From assembly GCF_021917145.1 (NCBI RefSeq), contig NC_061080.1:10367631-10431630 (forward strand): DNA of 64,000 bases, in the 5' to 3' direction. A program made the position numbers and the translations under genes. How positions within the stretch are numbered: position 1 is the first letter of the stretch; each line of letters begins with the position of its first letter. The notes under the pieces were generated by a model that was not told the DNA's origin, ran no database searches, and saw only the letters and a list, made by a program, of their open reading frames with translations. This DNA comes from Hypomesus transpacificus. Lineage: Eukaryota > Chordata > Actinopteri > Osmeriformes > Osmeridae. Positions 11,332-20,326 of this stretch are shown piece after piece.

Positions 11332-14300
11332 TCAAACTATGGTTTCTCTCCTGTGTGTTTTTCTCATGTGCCTAACAAGATTACTTTTGTAAGCAAATCG
11401 GTCGTCACATTGTTGACACTGAAAAGGTTTCTCTCCTGTGTGTATTACCATGTGACGAACATGATGACTTTTCTGAGCAAATTGTTTGTTACATTGTTGA
11501 CACTGAAAAGGTTTCTCTCCTGTGTGTATTTTCATGTGACTAACAAGATAACTTTCATGAGCAAATTGTTTGTAACATTGTTGACACTGAAAAGGCTTCT
11601 CTCCTGTGTGATTTCTAATGTGCCTAGCAAGATTACTTTCATGAGCAAATTGTTTGTTACATTGTTCACACTGAAAAGGTTTCTCTCCTGTGTGTCTTCT
11701 CATGTGAGTAACAAGAACACTTTTGTAAGCAAATCGGTCTTCGCATTGTTGACACTGAAAAGGTTTCTCTCCTGTGTGTCTTATCATGTGACAAACAAGA
11801 TGACCTTTCTGAGCAAATTGTTTGTAACATTGTTGACACTGAAAAGGCTTCTCTCCTGTGTGATTTCTAATGTGCCTAGCAAGATTACTTTCATGAGCAA
11901 ATTGTTTGTTACATTGTTGACACTGAAAAGGTTTTTCTCCTGTGTGTGTTCTCATGTGACTAACAAAATTTACTCTTTGAGCAAATAGTTTGTTACATTG
12001 TTGACACTGAAAAGGTTTCTCTCCTGTGTGTATTCTCATGTGATTAACAAGATGACCTTTCTGAGCAAATTGTTTGTTACATTGTTGACATTGAAAACGT
12101 TTTTCCCCTGTGTGTCTTCTCATGTGACCTACAAGACTACTTTTGCCAGCAAATCGGTCGTCACATTGTTGACACTGATGAGGCTTCTCTATGTGACTTC
12201 CCTGTGGTCTATTGTCCCTTGAAAGAGCCTCATTATTTTGTGTTCTGTTCTGTAAAAGCATCACTCCTCCATTTTCCTCCTCCTCCAAAGTCTGAGCTGC
12301 AGGACAGTCTGCAGCTACAACAGAGAGGGGCTGAGAGTCACTGCCTGGTTCTGGTGCTGCACAGTTTTGTCCATCAGGCTCTGCTTTGATTTGCTCCTCA
12401 GTTGTGTTGGTGGGTAGAGAGTCTCCTTCTCTGTTTTCCACTTTAACAGTCTGGTGAAGATGTGAACATTCAGAGGAGTCCTCCTGATCAGAGTCATGTT
12501 TCACACTGAGAGAAGTGAATATGGAGTTTGTAGTTTCAGACTGCAGTCCTTGGAGCTGCTCTTCCTCCTGACTGGTCCACAGCTCCAGTTCCTCTTTAAT
12601 CTGTGGGGGCTCCGGGAGAGAGAGCTGCTGCACATCTAGAGGAAGGAGAACAATTATATTTAGCCACCATTATTTAGCAATTTAACATTTAAAACCAAAC
12701 ATTGTGAAATGGAAGGGATTTTCCAAATCAAATGTATTTGGGTGTGCTCATGCCTTCGGCAAGCACAACCATTGTTCTCTCACATATATTATTATTGTTT
12801 ATTTTTACCCCCTAAGGATCAGTCAATATTTGGACTATATAGACAACGCCTGTGTCAAAATGTTCGTCTTGGTCTCAATTGCGTTGCTTGTATTTTTATT
12901 TACGTTCCGTTGCACAGTTTAGGAGGTTACAAAGTTTTTGTGGCAAAAAGTGCCTTTAGTCACGAAGGGTACTCAGTGCTAGCTACGTCACCACGTCAGC
13001 ACACGTTAGCAACGACGCATGGATTGATGTGCTGTTGCACAGCGAGTATCGTGCCGTGGTGTACTAGCAGCACATGTACATTTAAGCAAATCAAGACTTG
13101 CATGTACTGTAAGTAATGTCAAATTAAATAATGTATTTAAACTCAAGCTTGTGTGGTGCGTTGCTGTCTTCAATGCCACAGCCTAAACTTTATGTCAAAA
13201 GAAACATTTTTATTTCTGGTGCTTTTAAACAATCTCCTCAGTGACGTTTGGCTAGTAACAGCAGCTAGCTTGCTCGTAGCAAACTTCTTTTGACTTAGCC
13301 ATTTCCCCCTAAATTAATGTCAAACTTGTTTACGTTTTTGGGGGCATCTTTTCAGTTAGCAGACGGTACTGTTTGAATCATGATTCCATCTAAAATACTG
13401 CTGGTGACAACGTTGTTACAGTAGCTTGTTTCAAAGGGGGTTCGCTTGTTTCAAATGGGGTTCTTGAGTAGGCTAAATGCTTGAAAATATCACTTAATGG
13501 GAAAAACTTAAGGGGACGGACCCACCCGCAAGCGAGAACACCCTACAATTTCCCCAGAAATTGTACCCTCTCTAGTTTGTCTTATTTTGTAAGTCACAGA
13601 GGGTTTCACTTATGGCTTAGATTGGCACCTATAACCCACCTGAACTCTCAAGGAAGACAAGGAAAACATGTTAGAAACCTGGGGAGGAGCAGCTGGGTGA
13701 GGGCTCCCCTCCTCCAGAGACGGTTGGTGACAGAGATGCAGAGAAGGCTGGAGACAGTTAAGTAAGAGTGGAGAATATATGGTAGGGTCCACCTTCTGTG
13801 ATTCCAACATGGAAGGAACGGAGGCTAAGATGGGTGCTGACCACCTCGGTCAAGGAGCGGTCTGTATTTACAGGGTTAGTCAGGGAACAGTCTGTATTTA
13901 CAGGGTTAGTCAGGGAACAGTCTGTATCTACCAGCCATTTCACAGAGGTCCCATTAGAGGATCACTGTAAATCCGACCTGAGTTAATCTGAGCGATCATC
14001 TTCATCCTTTGATGAACCATGTCTATCCTGACGAAGGTCTCTTCCAGGATAGGGAGGCCTCACAAAGTGATCTCATAGGCTACAGCCTTCAGTCACCAGA
14101 TCTCAGCTCATTCTAAAACCCAGGTGATCATGTGACCCCCTCCGCATTCTAGACACAACAGAGTATAACATGAAGGTATGAATATCAGACCTATTCGTTG
14201 TAGCTTGATCTCAGGTTGAGTAACAACGTCCAACAGCCGTTGTAGCCGTGCACTCTCCTCCTTGGAACGAGAGATGTCTTCCTGGTACCCTGCAAATGGT

Positions 14301-15420
14301 TTCTCAGCGGCCCAGTAAATCTTCAAAGCTGCTGTTGTCAGTATTTCACCAAAAAGTTCTCTTATCACATTTAATTGAGACATTCTGATGTTTAAAAACG
14401 TGGATTCTTTAAATCTAGGATCTGTAGTTTCAGACTGCAGTCCTTGGAGCAGCTCTTCCTCCTGACTGGTCCACAGCTCCTGTTCCTCTTTAATCTGTGG
14501 GAGCTCCGAGAGAGGGAATTGCTGCACATCTAAGGGGAAAAGAACAGTTATATTTAGACACCACTATTTTGAGATAGAAACCATGTGATCAGTTTTGAGG
14601 AGTACACTTGATGTTGTCAAGAAGGGCTGGTTGTTTTTCTGACGTGGTCGGCTGAGACTGATATATTTTTAGGGCAAGATATCAAACAGCAACCAATTAG
14701 CAATAAAATAATGTATCCTAGATAGTGATCTCAGGACTCTGATCCGAACAGGCCGGTTGATATTAAACAATGTAAAGTCCCAGTAGATTGACTAATATTT
14801 AAACGGGGTACAACTATAGGCAGAAAACAAGGGGGACACAAACCCCCATCCTGGTAAAAATAGGACTTGTCCCCCCCCTATAAATCACTCTAAACATAAG
14901 GACATTTAAATAATATTATTAATATACATTTAACTAATTACAATGTATGTCTTACAGCAGTAATTTTGAAGTCACCTTCGGGAATTGCTCTTGAGACAAT
15001 GTCCCCCCAAAATTCATGGCAGATTTTCGCCACTGGGTACAACTCCACTCCGCCCTTCCTTGACGTTCGATTCAATACGTTTGCAAGCTCGTGGCAGCGT
15101 TCCACGAAGTCTATAACAAAAGCATTTGGCTCAAGGGCTACATTGAAACCAACACGCTAGTTATTTGGCCATTGGTTGGAGCCAGCCTTGGACAAAAAAT
15201 ATGTTGCATTCTGACTGTCCACCCTACCTGTTCGTTGTATCTTGATCTCCGGTGGAGTAACAATGTCCAACAATCGTTTAAGCCGCGCGCTCTCCTCCTT
15301 GGAATTATAGATTTCTTCTTGGAACTCAGCAAACGTTTTTTCAAAGGCCCCGAAAATCTCCAAAGCTGCAGTTGTTAGTCTCTCACGGATAAATTCTCTG
15401 AACAAATCACATTTTGACAT
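11332..15420 (-). CDS. C2H2 zinc-finger gene Z2, 10 fingers
   Basis: Exon 1 is 15420-15228 (MSKCDLFREFIRERLTTAAL...; 193 nt, donor CAG|GTAGGG). The finger exon is 12635-11332 (acceptor CTAG|ATGTGCAG). Joined in phase 1 they give 498 residues. An optional symmetric exon at 14529-14191 would extend this to 611. The finger exon has the PPQIKEE(L)ELWTSQEEEQLQGLQSE segment, an acidic spacer with IKAEP and VKVENREGD, and ten C2H2 units. Fingers 4 and 7 are near-identical. An extra A in the final AAAAA run shifts the frame eight codons before the usual end, so the last finger reads HMRKTH (H-x4-H) and the tail is RRETIV instead of TGEKP. It is presumed to be a nuclear DNA-binding protein. A 3.5-kb hAT element lies 127 bp upstream of its start codon. 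Confidence 0.85.
12741..13590. other. Insertion in the Z2 finger-exon upstream intron
   Basis: Compared with the other units, where this intron runs from GTGAAATGGAAGGGATT directly to AAGTCACAGAGG, about 850 bp are extra here. The segment contains CAGCACACGTTAGCAACGACGC, also found near 53350. No coding potential or clear termini are seen. Confidence 0.5.
13610..13935. repeat. Intronic retroposon relic plus 30-bp minisatellite (Z2 unit)
   Basis: The first 150 bp are an inverted, diverged copy of the retroposon 3' end at 26430-26540 (shared: accaaccgtctctggagga, read on -). About three units of a 30-bp repeat follow (TTTACAGGGTTAGTCAGGGA plus ACAGTCTGTA). Both parts recur at 38390, 52795, 60490 and 62260, so they were present before unit duplication. 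Confidence 0.8.
14191..14529 (-). CDS. Symmetric fused middle exon of Z2
   Basis: This open 339-nt exon (acceptor TTAG|ATGTGCAG, donor ATAG|GTCTGA) begins like a finger exon (VQQFPLSELPQIKEEQELW) and ends like exon 1 (MSQLNVIRELFGEILTTAAL...LLDVVTQPEIKLQRI). Because it is flanked by phase-1 introns, it can be included or skipped without changing the frame, and its internal ATG could act as an alternative start. Equivalents lie at 54557-54898, 62977-63318 and, broken, at 6023-6366. Whether it is spliced into mature transcripts is not known from sequence. Confidence 0.7.
14815..15035. mobile_element. Small hAT-type MITE, 221 bp
   Basis: It is flanked by the direct repeat GGTACAAC (14807-14814 and 15036-15043). 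The ends are weakly inverted (TATAGGCAGAAAA against CAGTGGCGAAAA). Other units (32765, 63625) have an uninterrupted GGGGTACAACTCCACTCC at this site, which confirms the insertion. Confidence 0.7.
15228..15420 (-). CDS. Z2 exon 1
   Basis: 64 codons plus one base. It has the family N-terminal motif MSK..LFREFIRERLTTAALEIF, then FAEFQEEIYNSKEESARLKR and LLDIVTPPEIKIQRT. Heptad-like spacing suggests a coiled coil that could mediate dimerisation; this is inference. Confidence 0.85.
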
Positions 15421-15589
15421 CTTGGTGGGGTAAAAGCGATACTCTGCCCAAAGAGGTTAGCTATTAGCACCTGGGTCCTTCCTAAGGGTTACAAAGTAGC
15501 GACGCACAACTCCTGTCGAAGGGAAACAACATCGAGCTTCCGTTTACTTCCGGGTAGTGATGGGCTGCTCGGTACTAAGGTGTCGATAC

Positions 15590-15958
15590 TGTTCCGACCA
15601 AGCCCCCACCCCTCGCCCCTCGGCTTGAAGCAACGGCCCCGGTGGATGTAGGTGGTATTGCATTACGGTTATGTTTCCAACTCTTCCGGTCGTTTTTATT
15701 CTATTAACTCCAGCCACCATTTACAAAACTATCTCCCCCAATAATTTTTGTTGGATTCTCGAACCTGGCTCATACTATTAGCTTTTTCATAGAATAATTT
15801 TTCCCGATTTTTGCTAAGTTTGAGACTAATCCGAAATGGGTAAACTAGCACCCCATTCATTTGCTTATGTCAATAAAAGTTGCCTGCAAATGTGCTCGCG
15901 GATACTAACAGGGAACGAGCACAAAAGTTCACATTGGCCGATAGCCGATTTACATTGA
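15590..15958 (-). repeat. Dispersed repeat, first half (split copy)
   Basis: In reverse orientation this matches 44805-45150 (for example GCAAGCCCCCACCCCTCGC and the AACGACCGGAAGAG stretch). The other half lies at 17760-17962, so a 1.8-kb segment including the 16156-16872 element separates them. Confidence 0.7.
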
Positions 15959-16155
15959 GCTGAATGGGTCATAGACTTATATTGAATGAGCACAGGGAGA
16001 AATGGCTTGAGTTGCCTGCCTTGTTGTAGCAAGTTTAGCAAATCGTTATCACACATACATGAAATGTTGTTAATATAGTTTATTCCCGTTATTTAAAAAC
16101 GAATTAGATTTTTCGTAAAAACGTTCATGACATGATGGCAAATACGTTATGTTTA

Positions 16156-16872
16156 GGCCGAATCCCAATACTCCCCCTTACCCCTTCCCCTTCCCCTTAG
16201 TTTGGCGCATTCCCGTGAGAGCTAGTGGTGTCCCAATACTCTTTTGGAGCTAGGGGAAGGGCTAAGACTAAGGGGTATACACCCCTTAAAACCAAGTAAG
16301 ATCGGGAGCTTACTTGAAACCTAGGGCTATGTGAAAACTGCGTGACCGGCAACAATGGCGACCAAATCATCCAGAGAGTCCGATAAATGTAATATTTTCG
16401 GCTTAATTAATTGATAAAAGAATTATGACAGTCTTGTTTTGTGTTATATACAGTCATGAACATATATATTTGCAACCATTTTCCTAATTGAAACGTTTAA
16501 AAAAATTGCTAGTTTGGTACGCTAATGTTACAGTTCTGAATTGCACAACAGTCCCGCATTTCTTTGACTAGCATGTCTACAGTTCTAAGTAAACTCCATT
16601 AGCAGCGAATTTCGTTTAATATCAGTGCATAACACTACTTGCTTTGGAGATATCGATACGTGCTAGATGACATACCTGTAACCAAGTGGCGTCCCATTTC
16701 CTAGGGCTATGTAGCACTTACCCCTTACTTTTGAGGGCCAAGGGCTAGGGGTAAATTAAGGGGAAGGGGTAAGGGAAAGGGGTAAGGGGTAAATTAAGGG
16801 GAAGGGGTAAGGGGAAGTTGTAAGGGGAAGGGGTAAGGGGTAAGGGGTAAGGGGGAGTATTGGGATTCGGCC
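16156..16872. mobile_element. TA-flanked element with 26-bp inverted ends
   Basis: The ends GGCCGAATCCCAATACTCCC and the inverse GGGAGTATTGGGATTCGGCC are perfect inverted repeats that extend into CTTA-rich sequence. A TA dinucleotide flanks each side (16154-16155, 16873-16874). The right part is a GGGGTAAGGGGAAGG purine-rich array. No transposase remains. Confidence 0.75.
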
Positions 16873-17759
16873 TAAGCGCGAGCATAGATTGTTGACATGT
16901 CTATCTGGAGCAAAGACGAAGATTAATACTTTAACTGTTAACCACAATAGGAAATGATATATATTTAAATAATGTTAGTCTTGCCTTCAGAAGCTTTTGT
17001 TAAACACACCCATTATTTTTTTTTTTGATCATGCCAAACTGCTTTTGTGGGACAATGAAGGTCCTCAGTGACTATGTTTCACCCCCACTTACATCTGATG
17101 GTAATGTCTTGTAGCCTATATGGTTCTATGAATATGCCCCTTTCAAAGGCAAATGTTCAATAAAGTATATTTTAGACACACTTCTCGAGCTTTTATTTAT
17201 TACATTATCAACACGTCTTGTTAGATCACGTTATATCTATTAATAGACGTTTGGTTTACTAGGTTGAACATATAAAACACAGGTCGCATTTTGACACTGA
17301 TGTGAAATTGAAGGCAGTGTGAATTTCGTGGCATTTCGTTTGAATACAAAGTTGACAGTAAGCTATGGTAAGTCTGCATTATGGAAGATTTTGGTTACCA
17401 AAATAACTAAGCTTTCTTTGCCTGGCGAGAACAACGACGGAGCTGTTCATGTTAACAGTTTATTTCATCCGATACAATGCGTTGGAAATCATACTCATAT
17501 CACGAAGAAAAAAAGCAACATATGTGATGAGTTCCATCTAGAATAGCCCTATATTTAGCCCTATAGCCTATTTCTAAAAAACAAGTAGAAAGAATACCAT
17601 ACAGTGACAGAATACATTTCCGTTAAGTTTGCATCATGTCTCTGATTCTTATCGGACTTTCTACCCATAGATTCTGCCTTAGCTCACACGCTCGTAACCA
17701 TATAAATCTATGCTCGCGACTGGTTGTCGCAAAGTATGACGTGTACAGCTAGTTGCAAG

Positions 17760-17962
17760 CGTGCACGAGGTCTCGGAGCAAGGGAAAAAAAGAGCCACTG
17801 TTTAAAGCTAGACCGGAAGACACGGAAGTGGAAATATGGCCGCACCCGGTCTCGCGCTCTCGCTTGCCTCACTGCGCCACTGAGCACTTTTCATAGAAAT
17901 TAATGGGGACGCCATCTTGGAAGACAAAAGTAGCTTGCTCTAGTTATATTAACTCTATGGTT
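17760..17962 (-). repeat. Dispersed repeat, second half (split copy)
   Basis: In reverse orientation this matches 44597-44790, including CTTCCAAGATGGCGTCCCC and GCTCAGTGGCGCAGTGAGG. It is continuous with 15590-15958 if the intervening DNA is removed. Confidence 0.7.
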
Positions 17963-18333
17963 CAGACACATTCAACACTCACTGCATCGGAACAACGTTT
18001 CGAGACGGGTTTAAAAACACTCCCGGTCACGTGTCAAATTGATTCGAAACGTTTTGTGACGTGATTTTGAACGAAACCTGTCTCGTACTTGCCAAAAGAC
18101 TCTGACGTGTCGGGGTATAAAATTAGGCGGCAGAGCCACAAAGGTTTTGAATGCGTGAGACAATGGCGTGAAATAAGTGCCAGGACATGGAGCGCTCTGT
18201 AAAAGAATATCTGTGTACTTGTAGAAAAGATTTGTAACTTGTAAAAAAAAGTTTGGTGTCTCTGTAGAAGGAGGCGGGATCACCGCTCCCAAAACCATCT
18301 CTAAGCCGAACAAATATAGAAAAGTGAGATCCT

Positions 18334-18688
18334 CAAGGATCACAATGATTCTTGCTTAGAGACTTGTTGCTCTTGTGGTTAGTGGTAACTGAGTTACATT
18401 TTTGTACTCGCTGTGATATATTGTTTTTAATTTTGCTTGTTTTTCCACAGGTACACTTGCACTTATAGTGGTTCATGTTGTTTAATTGTAACTTGTTTAA
18501 CTACATGCTCTTATGGTTCTTCACTTTGGCACTTATTTTGGTTGTTCACAATATGTGCTTCATGTTTTGGCTACTCGCAATGTTTTGGGGCTATATTGTT
18601 GTTATTATCAGTGACCTATGCACTTTGTAAAGCTCTCTCTTGGAAGTCACTTTGGATAAAAGCGTCTGTTAAATGAATAAATGTAATG
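18334..18688 (+). mobile_element. L2-like LINE 3' end
   Basis: It starts GGATCACAATGATTCTTGC and ends GGATAAAAGCGTCTGTTAAATGAATAAATG. The sequence is collinear with the 3' UTR at 42700-42992. It is truncated, with no coding part. Confidence 0.75.
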
Positions 18689-19033
18689 AGACGTTATATA
18701 CAACCTATAAATGAATATGTAACCACTGTATACTAAGTTTATCGTCTCAAACAGTTCGGAAATTATATATGGGCTTAATTGAATTGTTAGAATGAAAGTT
18801 CTCTCCCATATTCGATACCACACTATCTGCATTGCAGGACGGCAATACTTCCGTTCAAGCACAAGGATCCTTAACATCAAGATGTGGAATTAGCTATAAG
18901 AATGTTAGTCATGCCATATTCATAGTTGCCAGCAGATGTCGCTGTTGAGTAAAGGTTTCGAGCGTTTCAAAGGCCCGACTCCAATGTTTCAATTGTCTCG
19001 GTGTTTCGAAAAGCCTCGATTTGCCCATCACTA

Positions 19034-19092
19034 CTTCCGGGAAGGCTAGTCTTGAGAGGTGCATAGATGCGTCGTTTACTGAACCAATGCAT
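19034..19092 (-). promoter_or_regulatory. Displaced upstream block of Z2 exon 1
   Basis: CTTCCGGGAAGGCTAGTCTTG and GTCGTTTACTGAACCAATGC match the block 100-150 bp upstream of exon 1 in the other units, for example 24070-24130. It is now 3.5 kb from Z2 exon 1 because of the hAT insertion. It continues after the next MITE at 19677-19745. Confidence 0.6.
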
Positions 19093-19094
19093 TA

Positions 19095-19674
19095 GGTGTG
19101 TTTGACATGGACTGACTTCATGCAGCGCTGCAGCCGGCTGCAGGCGGCTGACTTGAAACAGTGAATTCTGGTTAGACTTTTTGTCCGACTTGAGTCGGCG
19201 CCGAGACTAGGTCACTGTGACGTAGCCATCAAAGTACCGTGAGATCGATTCGAGAACTGCCGGCTGTGTAGCCGAGCGCATTTTCTCAAGAGCAACTGCA
19301 CGGGTTCTAATGACGACACAGCTATTTCATGATTTGCCAGACTCACACACGACAACGTTGACGCGTGTTTTGTCATTATTCCGACACCTTCAATTTTGCC
19401 AATGCTCAAATCCGGACCAAACTGTTTAATTAAATAAAAAATGTGTTGAAGAAAGGGTTTTAGTCCGTCTCTTCACTAACCGAAAGACTAAGTTTAATTA
19501 TAGAGGAAGTAAAGTAAGCAAACAGCGCTTGATCGGCCATAACTGACATCAATGCAGAAAACCACGAGAACCTGGAATATCCGACTTCACAGAGGCGTTT
19601 TCAACTCCTCCCCGACTGCAAGCGGGTACTATCGCCCGTCGTTTCATGCAGCCACAGTGCATATCGAACGCACC
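19095..19674. mobile_element. TA-flanked MITE, 580 bp
   Basis: Ends GGTGTGTTTGACATGGACTG and, inverted, GGTGCGTTCGATATGCACTG, with TA on both sides (an AT duplication is also possible). The paralogous empty site reads ACGCATTGTCAACAACTATC. Similar CTTCATGCAGCG palindromic ends occur inside 41060-41180. Confidence 0.7.
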
Positions 19675-20089
19675 TAATGTCAACAACTATCAGCTAATGT
19701 CCATAGATCTATATTTCAAACGGTGGAGTGTAGAAATGAGACTACCTCCATTTGAAAAAATCGTTCCTCCTGAGCCCAAATTGTGCAGTGCACCAATATC
19801 GGTCCGGGTATGTCGATTCACACTTTGTCTTTTCCCTTCTCAATTCTCAGAGGTGATCAGTCTGTTAGATTAGATACCTGTTTTAGATGGGTATGCTTTT
19901 CATCTACAGGGACAGTCTGGCCGTTTATAAACCAATACAATGATGCTGGTGATGTATGTTAATGAGATCATTATATATAACAAGTTTCATCTACACATCA
20001 GTCTTCCTCAGGCATCTAGGGACATCTGTCATTTAACCTTTCAAAGCATATTTTAGAAAATATCTTCTCTTTCTTCCACCTTTCAAAAC

Positions 20090-20326
20090 TAATGGTATTT
20101 AAGGTGGAAAGTAACGGTATCTAAGGTGGAAGGTAACGGTATCTAAGGTGGAAGGTAATGGTATCTAAGGTGGAAGGTGCTCCTTGCTTGGCACCAGCAC
20201 TATACAACAAGGGAGGAAGCAAAGCATATAAATACCCACTGGACAGGAAATCAATTCAAACTCATATAATTTCACCTTAAGTTAAACCAAACTGGTCTAC
20301 TGGCATAAAACATTGCCTCATTTATA
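20090..20326 (-). other. Conserved 3' block of the Z3 unit
   Basis: Four roughly 21-bp GGTGGAAGGTAACGGTATCTAA copies, then GTGCTCCTTGCTTGGCACC and the CATATAAATACCCACTGG segment, running directly into the Z3 stop. In transcript direction it is the 3' UTR or 3' flank. Confidence 0.75.

Larger units (their letters stand above)
15555..19033. mobile_element. 3.5-kb non-autonomous hAT element with nested insertions
   Basis: The ends TAGTGATGGGC and GCCCATCACTA are inverted, and the 8-bp direct repeat CTTCCGGG (15547-15554, 19034-19041) flanks them. No transposase frame remains. Nested inside are a split dispersed repeat (15590-15958 and 17760-17962), a TA-flanked element (16156-16872) and an L2-like 3' end (18334-18688). 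The insertion lies in the conserved upstream block of Z2 exon 1 and has duplicated the ETS-like motif there. Confidence 0.8.

Noticed and set aside
11353-12222. Long plus-strand frames opposite the finger arrays (also at 20330, 30375, 36760, 51457, 59481)
   Set aside because: They are the antisense of repeated finger codons, which lack stops in that frame by composition. The Leu/Cys/Val-rich products repeat with the 84-bp finger period and have no start or splice signals.
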